Below, in pieces: positions 29,746-38,961 of a DNA stretch of 64,000 nucleotides. Origin of the DNA: Alteromonadaceae bacterium Bs31 (GTDB taxonomy: Bacteria; Pseudomonadota; Gammaproteobacteria; Pseudomonadales; Cellvibrionaceae). The notes under the pieces were generated by a model, which worked only from the letters and a program-made list of their open reading frames with translations, was not told where the DNA came from and did not search any database. Numbering within the stretch: the first letter of the stretch is position 1; each line of letters opens with the position of its first letter. The DNA lies in NCBI GenBank assembly GCA_900177435.1, contig FXAI01000003.1, positions 441,254 through 505,253 on the forward strand. Direction: 5' to 3'. A program made the translations under genes and the position numbers.

Positions 29746-30258
29746 TTACCGGGGGGGCTGAGCAGGAACCCAGTGAATGCGACGGCCATCGCTTAAAGTT
29801 TTTGCACTTTCTTGCGGGGCGATTTTTTCTGCAGCCGCTCTTGCTGCCAGGGGCTGTGGCGAAGGCACCGATACCCTGGCACCCAATACACGACTCATAC
29901 TCACGTCCCCCTGCAAAGAGACGGCGCTAAACATCAGGGGGTAATCTCCTGCACGAGGCGCTTCTACTTGCAACTCGACACGAGCCGATAATTCTGGGCC
30001 AGTAAAGGTCCAGTAGTTTTGGCTGCTAACAATGCGCAGGTCTTTAGACGGGTGCAAATAAATGTCCAGTTGCTGCACATCATTGCCTACCACAAAGGCG
30101 ATTGTTACCGTGGTAAGCTCACCCGGCTGAAGCTCTATGGCGGACAGGTCCGCTAACCTCACCGGAGCACCGGGTTTTTGATAATAATCAGAACCAAACG
30201 ATAGCGGAGCTAACAAGAGCGCAAGCAAAGAGGCTACATAACAGATACGCTGAAACAT
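29746..30258 (-). CDS. Secreted beta-sandwich-like protein, partner of the neighbouring peptidase lipoprotein
   Basis: 170 residues. Signal peptide ends SFGSDYYQK near residue 22. The mature part has alternating hydrophobic strands (LQPGELTTVTIAFVVGNDV, LDIYLHPSKDLRIV, ARVELQVEAPRAGDYPLMF) typical of an Ig-like or beta-sandwich fold. I do not recognise a family. Its start lies inside the last 25 bases of the upstream peptidase gene, so the two are translated together. Confidence 0.65.
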   Translation of the reverse strand: MFQRICYVASLLALLLAPLSFGSDYYQKPGAPVRLADLSAIELQPGELTTVTIAFVVGNDVQQLDIYLHPSKDLRIVSSQNYWTFTGPELSARVELQVEAPRAGDYPLMFSAVSLQGDVSMSRVLGARVSVPSPQPLAARAAAEKIAPQESAKTLSDGRRIHWVPAQPPR

Positions 30259-31991
30259 GCTTCACCTCCTGTTGAATCAAGCTCATCAACATTGTTGTTG
30301 TCGAAAACTTCCAGCACATAGGCTCCACTGGCAAGTGTATAAGAAGCGCGTTCACTGTTAATCACCAGGCTATCCATAGTAGCGCTAAGATTACCATTAG
30401 AATACAGTTTTGCGTCGGGGTTAGTATTTAAGTCTCCTACAGTACGACGAATCAAGAAAGTCACAAGGCCGGGAGAAGTGATAGTTAAATGGATTAATTT
30501 ACTCACACCCAGACCGTTGTACTCCACCACCTGCCTACCGCTACACACCTCAACCAGCTCTCCTTGAACCATGTCGCGATAGACTGGCAGCGCATTATCT
30601 ACACCACCATCGTTAATCTCATACTCACCAAAGCGTCCCGTACCATATATTTGCTCTTGCTCGAGCATCGCACTCAGAGCGGAGGCATTACTGCTGCCAT
30701 GTATACGCGTAAACACATCAGCAAATAAATAAATACTGGTAAGCGCATCGCTTTTTACATAGCTTTCATCCACAAGTACATGGTAGATACCGGCAAGGCC
30801 CAAGCTCAATTCATCACCGTCTTCGTTTTCAGCGTCGGCAATATCGTAGATTATTTTGCCGACGGAGTTCTCACTGTACCATCCCGCATTCCAGATTCTA
30901 TTACTCTCCAGGTTAATACTTAAATGGTAAAATGCATCAATACCCGCAGCATCCAAATAATAGGGCTGCTTAGACACAATACCGGTAAACGCATTCGCCA
31001 GACCCTCGCCGTAAGCAACCCTTAAATCGTGCTTAACACTGAGCGAATGCGCACCGCCAATGTTGTCGGTTCTGGAGAGAGAATCTTCAATAAAGTGTGC
31101 TAACTCGTGCTGTATAACACTAAAATCATATTCATCGGAATCATTGGCCGCGTCCCCTAGAATAAAGATTTCCTTCAAGCTAAGGTCGTACTTGGACGAA
31201 CCGATAAAACCGTCTTGCGCATTACCTGCACTGGCAATATTTTTATAACTCCAATTTATTTTTACCGCCGGCAAACTAAAACCGGTATCTATCTCCGCCA
31301 GCGCAGAGACAACATCGTAAGTGGCATCCAGTATGGCAAAAGGCGCAGCAGGCCTCAGGCTTTCCATTACATAATTATCATTGAGCTCATCCCAACCAGA
31401 AGCCGCATGCAGGTTGCGCTGGGGCACTGCGTCGACGTTTTGCAGCTCACCCACCACCGAATATTCAGCTCCACGGTCGGTATTGTCTACCACCAGAAAA
31501 TTCCATCCGGGCGTGCCGCTCTGTTTCAGCTCGGCCAACGCCACCACTCTCACTTCAGCAGACTCTGGCGCACCCACTTCGTAGTATCCAGATTCATCCG
31601 TACGCGCACTGCGCAATACTTCGGCATCCTCCCCTAATACCAGAATCGTCACACCGCGCGAGGGCTTCTGTTCAGTACGGCTAAAATCCAAAGCACCATT
31701 TGTGCTGTGAGGTACCGAATCAAAGGTGATAAAACCGCTCAAGGTGCTATCACCCAATAAACGTTGGGGCGCCCTCGTGGACAGGCTGCTGGGCTCTTCT
31801 GTGGGAGTCGGTTTGCTAGAAGGGTTGGGGCTTGGCGTTGGTTCATCTTCCCCGCCATTGCTGCCGCCACAGGCTAGTAGTGAGCAGCACAAAGGCAGGC
31901 AGAGCAATAGAGACTTTATTGCAGAACCCCGAAACAGGCATGAGCTCGCCAAGCAAGCGATGTTAAGCAGAGTAGAACAGTTTCGGGCCAT
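30234..31991 (-). CDS. Lipoprotein zinc-metallopeptidase-like protein with carboxypeptidase-regulatory-like domain
   Basis: About 585 residues. Hydrophobic segment SLLLCLPLCCSLLACGG contains the lipobox LLAC. A Pro/Thr/Ser linker follows, then a transthyretin-like domain (about 85-150; RGVTILVLGEDAEVLRSARTDE, TDESGYYEVGAP). The middle carries HELAHFIED (HExxH) and, about 35 residues on, a GEGLANAF glutamate, the arrangement of gluzincin peptidases. C-terminal beta domain with a cysteine near the end. The exact start is uncertain: GTG at 32006 or ATG at 31991. No exact family recognised; peptidase function inferred. Confidence 0.72.
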   Translation of the reverse strand: MARNCSTLLNIACLASSCLFRGSAIKSLLLCLPLCCSLLACGGSNGGEDEPTPSPNPSSKPTPTEEPSSLSTRAPQRLLGDSTLSGFITFDSVPHSTNGALDFSRTEQKPSRGVTILVLGEDAEVLRSARTDESGYYEVGAPESAEVRVVALAELKQSGTPGWNFLVVDNTDRGAEYSVVGELQNVDAVPQRNLHAASGWDELNDNYVMESLRPAAPFAILDATYDVVSALAEIDTGFSLPAVKINWSYKNIASAGNAQDGFIGSSKYDLSLKEIFILGDAANDSDEYDFSVIQHELAHFIEDSLSRTDNIGGAHSLSVKHDLRVAYGEGLANAFTGIVSKQPYYLDAAGIDAFYHLSINLESNRIWNAGWYSENSVGKIIYDIADAENEDGDELSLGLAGIYHVLVDESYVKSDALTSIYLFADVFTRIHGSSNASALSAMLEQEQIYGTGRFGEYEINDGGVDNALPVYRDMVQGELVEVCSGRQVVEYNGLGVSKLIHLTITSPGLVTFLIRRTVGDLNTNPDAKLYSNGNLSATMDSLVINSERASYTLASGAYVLEVFDNNNVDELDSTGGEACFSVSVM

Positions 31992-32085
31992 GTTGGTAGT
32001 ACACACTTTCTAAGCTTGGCCCAATCAAAGCTTGGCCTAATACTGCCGACCAAGAACGAACCAGTGCCAAATTTCCAGTCCATTT

Positions 32086-32841
32086 TTATTGTTTTTGCGC
32101 AAGCAAGACAAACTCACGATTGCCATCACCCCCGCGAATAGGGCTTTCGGCGTAGCTTCTTATGATAAAGCCCAGAGCCTCGAGGTGTTCACGTATCTCG
32201 CCTTCTATACGCCGGTACACCGCCGGGTCTGACACTAGGCCATGCTTGCCAACGGCAGCCTTACCAGCTTCAAACTGGGGCTTAACTAAACTGACTAACC
32301 ACGCGCCAGTCTTCATTGTGTTTGGCACGCTAGGCAAAATCAAGTGCTGAGAAATGAAAGAGACGTCCATGACGACAATATCAAAGCCGTTTTGTGAGAC
32401 AGGGCGCAGATCCGCAAGACTCAGCTTGCGTGCGTTGTAGTTCTCAAAGGTAGTGATTCTTGGGTCCCCCAGCAGTGATGGCGCAAGCTGGCCGCTGCCA
32501 ACCTCAACACCCACCACATGCGCGACCCCATGCTTTAACAGGCAGTCGGTAAAGCCTCCTGTGGACTGGCCTATATCCAGTGCAAGCTTACCTTCCAAGC
32601 TCAGATCCTGGCTCGCTAGTACAGCCTCAAGCTTCAAACCCGCTCGAGACACATATTTTTGCTCCTCAATAGCAGCGACTTTAAACTCTGAGTGCTCAGC
32701 AAATTTTTCAGATGCCTTGCTAACCGCTCTCCAGCCGCCAAGCTCTCTCACCTCAACTGCGGCTGCAGCAATCAGTTTTTGAGCCTCAGACCTGGATCTA
32801 GCCAGGCTTTTTTCCGCCAGCAATACATCAATTCGCTTCAT
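32086..32841 (-). CDS. tlyA: TlyA-family rRNA 2'-O-methyltransferase
   Basis: 251 residues. N-terminal S4 RNA-binding domain (RIDVLLAEKSLARSRSEAQK) and a FtsJ/RrmJ-type methyltransferase domain with LDIGQSTGGFTDCLLKHG as motif I and VVMDVSFISQH as motif IV. Such enzymes 2'-O-methylate cytidines in 16S/23S rRNA. Some family members act as hemolysins only by old misnaming. A TBDR terminator lies just before it. Confidence 0.92.
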   Translation of the reverse strand: MKRIDVLLAEKSLARSRSEAQKLIAAAAVEVRELGGWRAVSKASEKFAEHSEFKVAAIEEQKYVSRAGLKLEAVLASQDLSLEGKLALDIGQSTGGFTDCLLKHGVAHVVGVEVGSGQLAPSLLGDPRITTFENYNARKLSLADLRPVSQNGFDIVVMDVSFISQHLILPSVPNTMKTGAWLVSLVKPQFEAGKAAVGKHGLVSDPAVYRRIEGEIREHLEALGFIIRSYAESPIRGGDGNREFVLLAQKQ

Positions 32842-32891
32842 TTTTTTTGCTCTTGCAGTAATACGCTCGAAAACAAATGGTCCAAAACAAA

Positions 32892-32915
32892 AAAGCGCAC
32901 CAAGAGGTGCGCTTT
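32892..32915 (-). terminator. Rho-independent terminator after the TonB-dependent receptor
   Basis: Perfect 10-bp stem AAAGCGCACC / GGTGCGCTTT, four-base loop, followed on the minus strand by a T run (TTTTTTGTTTT). Confidence 0.9.
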
Positions 32916-32945
32916 GATTAAGATTTTACCGAAGTGCTTGCTGAA

Positions 32946-35900
32946 CTAGAAGTTCGCGCGAACCACCAAGCTGTAGCGACGGTCGTTGATAAACCATGAG
33001 CGGCCTAGCTTAAGCTCATCATCAACCAGCTGGTAGGTCTTGGTTTGTGTATTCGACAGGTTAACGCCTTGCAAACCAATTTTAAAGTTGTCGGTAATAT
33101 TGTAGAAAATGGAGGCGTCTAGGTAGCCTGCGTCGTCTACGTAAACGGGCATACGAGAAATCACGTCGTAAGAAGTCAGCAGGTATTCGCTCCGCCAGTT
33201 ATAGGCGATACGTGCATCCAAACCGTACTTCTGGTACATGAGAATCAGGTTGGCAGTGTGGTCCGACTGCCCTTCAAGACCAATTTCTTCGGAGTTGGTT
33301 TCGGCATCAATACCGTCTGTTCCCGCATCGGTATTAGGCACACCCTTAGCATCGATGTATGAGTAGTTTATCTGGGTGCCCAAACCGGAAAGCGGCCCAG
33401 GCAGCATGTCGAAGAACTGCTGGTAGTTGACCTCAAACCCCTGCATTTCACCTTCACCACCGTTCATCTTACTGGTTAAGGTTGCTATTTCACCGGCACC
33501 TGTCGCCGGATTGGTATATTGACGGTCAATTGCTCCAGTAATAAAGAAGTTGTTCAGGTCTTTATAGAACAACGCTCCCGTCAAACTACCCGCGTCGGCA
33601 AAGTACCACTCGAGAGAAATGTCAAACTGCGTTGACTCCATGGGCTTGAGGAAGGGGTTGCCGCCTTCAGAGCGCCAGGCTCCCAGTGAAATACTGTCTT
33701 TATCGATAATGCTTTGCTGGGGCTTATCAATACCAAGGTCGTCTTGAGGATTACCCGTACCAGAGCCATCGGGAGCATCTGGGTGTGGATTATCAGCGGT
33801 AAATACTGGGTCCAAGCTGGAGTAGTTTAACTCTGAAGCGCTAAGGCGGGCATAGTTACGCATATCGCCAATATCGGGCAATGCAACAGCCTTAGAAACC
33901 GCAAAACGACCCAGCAGCTCGGGCGTAAATTCTGCTTTAATATTCAAGCTCGGCAGGGTTTCGGTGTATCTCTGCTTAGCAAGATCCTGTGAGGACACGC
34001 CGTTGCCAAAGTCTTTCCAAGTTTGTGGCAGGAAGTTATTTACATCACCCAGAAACGCCGAACTGTCGTCGTACAAATCGTAGGGCAGGTCGTCCGCCGG
34101 ATTGGGATACAAATCCTGATCGAAAGGGTTAAACGTATCAGAATTAAAATCACTTGGTGCAGCGCGGCCCGGTCTTAAATCGGGGAATACTGTATAACCC
34201 AAGGATTCAGACTCGATGGTTACAACCCTTACACCCAGGTTACCAGCGATGCGCACTGCAGTGTCAAACTCGAAATCGGCACGTAAATAATAGGCGGTAT
34301 TAATTTCTTTGGAACGGGTGATTTCGTTATCACGGAAAGAACCATTTAAATCGTGCAGAGGGCGATTCAGACAGTTCCCGTCTTCATCAAATGCTTCCTC
34401 ATCAATTCGACCCGCAAGCGGACGCCAATCGCCGCAGTTATCACCAATATCATCCCAGAAAATTTCTTCCCAATGATCGTATGATCTCATCAAATCCATT
34501 GAGGGGTGAATGGTGTACTGATCCTGCGAGTCAAAATTAGCGACACCTCCGCGATAGAAATCGCTCCAGTCAACTTTATCGGAACGGGGTATTGAAGTTT
34601 TACCCAGCACATACTCAGGATACTGGTCCAACCAACCACCGCCGCCAGTTTGCCAAGGTGGCTCAAGCGCACCCCAGTTGTAGGTAGAACTTCGAACCGT
34701 TTGCTCTCGCTCCGCTCGACGAAGACCCGCCTGCACGGAAGTAATAAAGCTGTCCTCAATAAAGTAGGTGCCATCAATACGGCCGGATGTGGAATCACCA
34801 TTGCTTCGCTGCGTGTGGTCCATGGCGGCATGATTTACGTACGAGCTCAACTGCGAGAAATAGTTCTCATTAGTAAAGTCACCGAAGCCATTGGCGCTGC
34901 GGGATGCCATCTCTTCGTCGGTGGCCAAAGCCCATGGGCTGGAAATCGTCAGGCTCGGCGTACCTCCCCGAAGGTCATACTCCTGATTCATAAATATGGT
35001 GTACATCAAGGTGTTGGAGTCTGTTTTTGTAACAGCATCCACATACTGGAAATCCGCAGATAACTCTATCGCCTCTGTGGGGGTCCATTTTATATTGAAC
35101 GATGTATCTTCTACTGTATTTTGCTCGGTCTGATGGCGGGTATCGGTAACAAAGCGAATACCGTACTGCTCAACAGAACCGGAGGACCAATCAGCATTTT
35201 GCGGGATCTGCTCACCGTTACCGCGCCAACCTTCTGCAATATTGGTAAGTACGCCATGGCTGAATACACCGTCAGAATCGAAACCGTACGGTGCTTGATC
35301 GCTCGGCTGGTAATACTGGGTTGAAGGCGGGTAATCACTCTGGTTTTTAAGTGAGTGCTCAACCCACTCAAGCTTTGCATCTGATTTTAAGTACTGCACC
35401 GTTACCTGGAGCGTGTCATCCGGGCTTTCCCACTGAACCGCTGCAGCTAAGCCACTACGATACCTGTCGTCGTTCTTCATAGTGATGTTGGAGCCGTGCG
35501 GAATCAATACACCCTCGTTTGTGCAGGTATCGTCTGCACCGGGGCTGACACAAAACAGGTCGCTACCATCGGGATTGGGACGAGGCTGGCGATCGGAAAC
35601 GCCTCGCCCGAACGAACCATCATATATATAAGGGTTCGATACATTAATGCCAGGAACAGTGCCACTAGCTGTACCAACGCCGGTGATTTCATCCAGGCCG
35701 CGCAATTCGAATTTATCTGACTGAATACCGTGAGAACTGGCTTTTAGGTGTGAGTCGGAGCCATTTAACAAAAGGCCAAATTCACCCAAGCCGGTATCCC
35801 AGCGGTTACTGAACAGACCGGAAAAGGTTGGCGTGTGCTCCTTTACCATATCGCCGTAGGTCATATCCGCCGATAGGGCAACCTGCATACCGTCTGTATC

Positions 35901-36440
35901 AAAGGGCTTGCGAGTAACCAGGTTAACCGTTCCGGCAATTCCACCCTCAATCATGTCGGCCGTTTGGTTTTTGTAGAGTTTTACCGTTTGCATCAACTCA
36001 GGAGGAACATCCTGAAACGAAAGGCCACGACCGGAATTAGCAGTAAAGGAGTCGCGCCCGTTAAATTCTGAGCGGGTTTGGGTCATACCGCGAACAACGG
36101 CTCCGGAACCTTCTACACCGAAGTGGTCGGGGTCGTTACTTGCGGCGAAACGCTCGATGGACACCCCGGGGATACGTTGCATAGCTTCGAGCACACTTCG
36201 GTCGGGCAAGGAGCCAATATCAGACGCGGAAATAGCATCGACGAAAGTGTCTGACTCTCTTTTGATATCCTGAGCATTTTGAAGGCTGGCTCGAGTACCC
36301 TCTACTACGACCTCTTCCACCAGCTCCACATCATCTTGCGCAAACGCTCTTTGCGCAGCCAAAGCACTTGTTAACACAACCAGAGACGATGCGAGGCAAA
36401 TACCAGCTCTAACCCCATTTTTTTTGTTAATAGCGGACAT
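32946..36440 (-). CDS. Large TonB-dependent receptor, probably for xylan oligosaccharides
   Basis: 1164 residues, at the long end of the family. Signal peptide ends AFAQDD near 37. A TonB-box-like LVEEVVVEG at about 40-48 precedes the plug (about 55-180) with SLPDRSVLEAMQRIPGVSIERF (split: SLPDRSVLEAMQ / RIPGVSIERF) and VRGMTQTRSEFNGRD. The barrel ends RRYSLVVRANF with C-terminal Phe. Proteins of this TIGR01782-like type import sugars in plant-polymer degraders. Substrate is inferred from the adjacent CBM lipoprotein and xylose genes; not directly shown. Own terminator downstream. Confidence 0.85.
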   Translation of the reverse strand: MSAINKKNGVRAGICLASSLVVLTSALAAQRAFAQDDVELVEEVVVEGTRASLQNAQDIKRESDTFVDAISASDIGSLPDRSVLEAMQRIPGVSIERFAASNDPDHFGVEGSGAVVRGMTQTRSEFNGRDSFTANSGRGLSFQDVPPELMQTVKLYKNQTADMIEGGIAGTVNLVTRKPFDTDGMQVALSADMTYGDMVKEHTPTFSGLFSNRWDTGLGEFGLLLNGSDSHLKASSHGIQSDKFELRGLDEITGVGTASGTVPGINVSNPYIYDGSFGRGVSDRQPRPNPDGSDLFCVSPGADDTCTNEGVLIPHGSNITMKNDDRYRSGLAAAVQWESPDDTLQVTVQYLKSDAKLEWVEHSLKNQSDYPPSTQYYQPSDQAPYGFDSDGVFSHGVLTNIAEGWRGNGEQIPQNADWSSGSVEQYGIRFVTDTRHQTEQNTVEDTSFNIKWTPTEAIELSADFQYVDAVTKTDSNTLMYTIFMNQEYDLRGGTPSLTISSPWALATDEEMASRSANGFGDFTNENYFSQLSSYVNHAAMDHTQRSNGDSTSGRIDGTYFIEDSFITSVQAGLRRAEREQTVRSSTYNWGALEPPWQTGGGGWLDQYPEYVLGKTSIPRSDKVDWSDFYRGGVANFDSQDQYTIHPSMDLMRSYDHWEEIFWDDIGDNCGDWRPLAGRIDEEAFDEDGNCLNRPLHDLNGSFRDNEITRSKEINTAYYLRADFEFDTAVRIAGNLGVRVVTIESESLGYTVFPDLRPGRAAPSDFNSDTFNPFDQDLYPNPADDLPYDLYDDSSAFLGDVNNFLPQTWKDFGNGVSSQDLAKQRYTETLPSLNIKAEFTPELLGRFAVSKAVALPDIGDMRNYARLSASELNYSSLDPVFTADNPHPDAPDGSGTGNPQDDLGIDKPQQSIIDKDSISLGAWRSEGGNPFLKPMESTQFDISLEWYFADAGSLTGALFYKDLNNFFITGAIDRQYTNPATGAGEIATLTSKMNGGEGEMQGFEVNYQQFFDMLPGPLSGLGTQINYSYIDAKGVPNTDAGTDGIDAETNSEEIGLEGQSDHTANLILMYQKYGLDARIAYNWRSEYLLTSYDVISRMPVYVDDAGYLDASIFYNITDNFKIGLQGVNLSNTQTKTYQLVDDELKLGRSWFINDRRYSLVVRANF

Positions 36441-37106
36441 ACGAAAACTCTCTTATTATTGTTTATTTGCCGAATTGCACTGTTCTAACGCACTACCTAC
36501 TAAAGCGTGCTTAAGTCTTCTTATTTTTATTGCAAGGTTTCACTATCTTGTAGACAAACAGGCGTTTCTATAAGAATTAAAATTACGCTTCACAAATACT
36601 GCAACAATCATGTCTGTTAGTCAAACGGCAAATAACGGTGAAGGATTCAGCTAACTGTTATTTTATTTTGCAACGCGCTGAGAAGCGCCCACTCTGACTT
36701 ACCAATCACCAAATTGGTATAACCACTAAAAAAAACGGCTTTACCACCTGACTTTAATCAAGCAAAAATAAACCCACAATCAAGTTTATACGCACCTAAA
36801 CCCCTATCACTTGTTTTTCATCAAACGCAGAAAAAGCGTCAACCAGCGCTATTTTGCTGAATTCAAAAGGAAAAAATTAAAAGACTGGAAAATTGTAGGT
36901 ATTTTTTATTGGAACATAGAGGCTAAGAAGTTTTAAATAATGCTTATACCTATTATCTAGACACGCTAAATTTGCACAGGTATGCTAGCTGTCAAGCACT
37001 GCATAAGATAATAATAGACAGAAACTATCTGTCCTTTCTGGGGAAGAGGTTCTTCTAAAACAACAGTGTACTCAACATTTATAAATAATAATTAGAAGGA
37101 AGCAAA
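36441..37106. promoter_or_regulatory. Shared divergent control region of the receptor and the CBM lipoprotein
   Basis: 666 AT-rich bases, no gene seen. Candidate operators: ACCAAT-N6-ATTGGT at 36701-36718 (also containing ACCAA-A-TTGGT); AATAACGGT-N14-ACTGTTATT at 36631-36662 with one mismatch; and GACAGA-N5-TCTGTC at 37017-37033, 74 bases before the lipoprotein ATG. AGAAGGA lies before that ATG. No clear -35/-10 pair. Confidence 0.5.
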
Positions 37107-38582
37107 ATGTTATATAGATCCCTACTAATAAGCTTTACCGCTCTCGGCCTCGCCGCCTGTTCTGGGGGAGACTACGAAGAACGCATAAGCGGAGACATTA
37201 CTGCACCCCCACCCAATAACTCAGAGACATTGCCGAGTAGTGGTGTAGTCGTCAATGGAAACCTCGAAGACAGCGAAACTGAAGCGACTGGCTGGAATGG
37301 CTATGCAAACGCTGGCGAGGCGACTTTCGAACTTAGCACTGATCAGTACTACTCGGGTGCGCAATCATACAAAATCACACTCGGTGCGGTCGGCGAGAAC
37401 AGCTGGGAAATAGCCGCAGGCCCCGTTGGCGTGCCCCTTGAAGAAGACCACACCTACTATTTTTCAGCTTGGGTACTAGGTACCAATGGTGCTATCGCCA
37501 ATTTTCAGGCCAAACTTGAGGAAGACCCTTGGACATCACTTAAGAGTAAGCAAGTTGATGTCACCAGCTCATGGCAGCGGGTTTCTTTCAGCTTCGACTC
37601 TCCCCCGGGTGTATCCACTATTCAGTTACCGGTAGAGGTTTCTTATGCTGAGAATGCAGGCGCGGTAATATACCTGGATCACGTGTCACTTGTCGGCGCA
37701 CCAAAATCCGGCATTGTAGACATTCCCATTGAAGACGGTCTGCCGGGCTGGAGCTCCGACTGGCGAACCAATACCCTGACCTATGATGCAGATCGGGGTG
37801 TGGTTGTTGAGCCGGACTGGGCTAACGATGACCAAATTGCCATGTACATATTAGATGCTCCCATGAACTTTAATGGAGTTACGCTTAACTACGTGGTAGA
37901 TATTACTCAGGAATTTAAGGACGCAGGAATTAATCTGCAGCCCTACGTTCAGCAAAACTCCGGCTCCTACGATGCAGATTGGAGTGGATGGGTAAACAAT
38001 AGCGACCTCAGCGTAGGCGTAAACGTTTTAACCTACACCCCGTCAGCAGCACCCGAAGACACTCAGCGAGTAGGCATACAGGTGAAAGGTGCTGGTAGAT
38101 CGACAGACCCTAGTACCTTTATGTCGATCATGCGGGTTTACTATGAAGGTGAAAGTGGCTCGGATATTCCTTTAGACAGTGGCTGGAGTGTTTCTGACGG
38201 CCTTGAAGTAGACTACAACGATGGCGGCGTATCGTACTCACCGACAGAAGCCGACCACCAGTTAACGTATCGCTACGATGGCCCTCAAAATTTTGACGGA
38301 GCCGTATTTGGATTCACCATCGTGCCAGACCAGGCCTTTATTGACAGCGGAGCACCCATTCAGCCATTCGCCCAGCTTGACTCTGGAGCCGGTGCATGGA
38401 GCTGCTGGATTAACGGAGGAACCAACCTCACGCTAGATGGCATTACTTATGACTGCACAATTGGGGGTGATGGCGGGTTTAACTTCGACGCTTCGGACTC
38501 CATGAGAGTAGGCATTCAAGTAAAAGACTCGCCAGCAGGCACACTGACGATTAGCAACGTTTCAATTACCGCAGCTGAGTAG
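37107..38582 (+). CDS. Non-catalytic lipoprotein with one CBM4/9-like and two repeated carbohydrate-binding-type modules
   Basis: 491 residues. Lipobox LAAC with cysteine at 18; a Pro/Ser/Asn linker follows. Residues about 48-200 look like a CBM4/9/22-type jelly roll (NGNLEDSETEATGWNGYANA, SYKITLG, YYFSAWVLG, SSWQRVSFSF, YLDHVSLVG). Two related modules follow, about 212-345 and 358-491, both with GW, NF(N/D)G, QP(Y/F)xQ, W(V/I)N and RVGIQVK; a CBM15-like nature is possible but unverified. No catalytic motif. With the neighbouring receptor it may act like SusE/SusF glycan-binding lipoproteins. Ends at a strong terminator. Confidence 0.78.
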   Translation: MLYRSLLISFTALGLAACSGGDYEERISGDITAPPPNNSETLPSSGVVVNGNLEDSETEATGWNGYANAGEATFELSTDQYYSGAQSYKITLGAVGENSWEIAAGPVGVPLEEDHTYYFSAWVLGTNGAIANFQAKLEEDPWTSLKSKQVDVTSSWQRVSFSFDSPPGVSTIQLPVEVSYAENAGAVIYLDHVSLVGAPKSGIVDIPIEDGLPGWSSDWRTNTLTYDADRGVVVEPDWANDDQIAMYILDAPMNFNGVTLNYVVDITQEFKDAGINLQPYVQQNSGSYDADWSGWVNNSDLSVGVNVLTYTPSAAPEDTQRVGIQVKGAGRSTDPSTFMSIMRVYYEGESGSDIPLDSGWSVSDGLEVDYNDGGVSYSPTEADHQLTYRYDGPQNFDGAVFGFTIVPDQAFIDSGAPIQPFAQLDSGAGAWSCWINGGTNLTLDGITYDCTIGGDGGFNFDASDSMRVGIQVKDSPAGTLTISNVSITAAE

Positions 38583-38600
38583 GGCGTTTTAAAACACAAA

Positions 38601-38630
38601 ACCCGAGCCAATACGGCTCGGGTTTTTTTT
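38601..38630 (+). terminator. Rho-independent terminator after the CBM lipoprotein
   Basis: Stem ACCCGAGCC / GGCTCGGGT, five-base loop, then eight T's. Clear and strong. Confidence 0.92.
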
Positions 38631-38731
38631 GCCTATCTAATCTGCCTATCTAATCTGCCTATCTAATCTGCCTATCTAATCTGCCTATCTAATCTGCCTA
38701 TCTAATCTGCCTATCTAATCTGCCTATCTAA
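38631..38731. repeat. 13-bp tandem repeat, 7.8 copies
   Basis: Unit GCCTATCTAATCT repeats seven times without change, with a ten-base partial eighth copy. It starts immediately after the terminator T run. No palindrome in the unit. Perfect copies suggest recent slippage expansion. Confidence 0.95.
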
Positions 38732-38961
38732 ATAGCAAGCAAGATATTACTCCACACCAATTTCTTAATTGAAACACAGCTCCGAGAATTTTCTAAGATA
38801 AGAACTTACTCCTACCTTAGAGATGTATTTAATTTTTATTCCTCTGGCATTCCAAACGCTCACACGCAGCAAACCTCAGAAACAATGTTAATCCGTTTTT
38901 AAACCAGCAGAGCAAAAAAATCCCGGTAAACCTACTCCGCTCGCTGATAGATATTTTCCGC

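Larger units (their letters stand above)
38583..38961. other. Convergent intergenic region
   Basis: No gene seen. Holds the lipoprotein terminator and a 13-bp tandem repeat (both listed) and about 230 further AT-rich bases with no recognisable element. No terminator for the converging GH3 gene was found. Confidence 0.6.

Noticed and set aside
36548-36557. TTGTAGACAA as a second xyl operator
   Set aside because: Half sites are 2 bases apart instead of 5 and lack the GTC/GAC ends, so it does not match the xyl palindrome.
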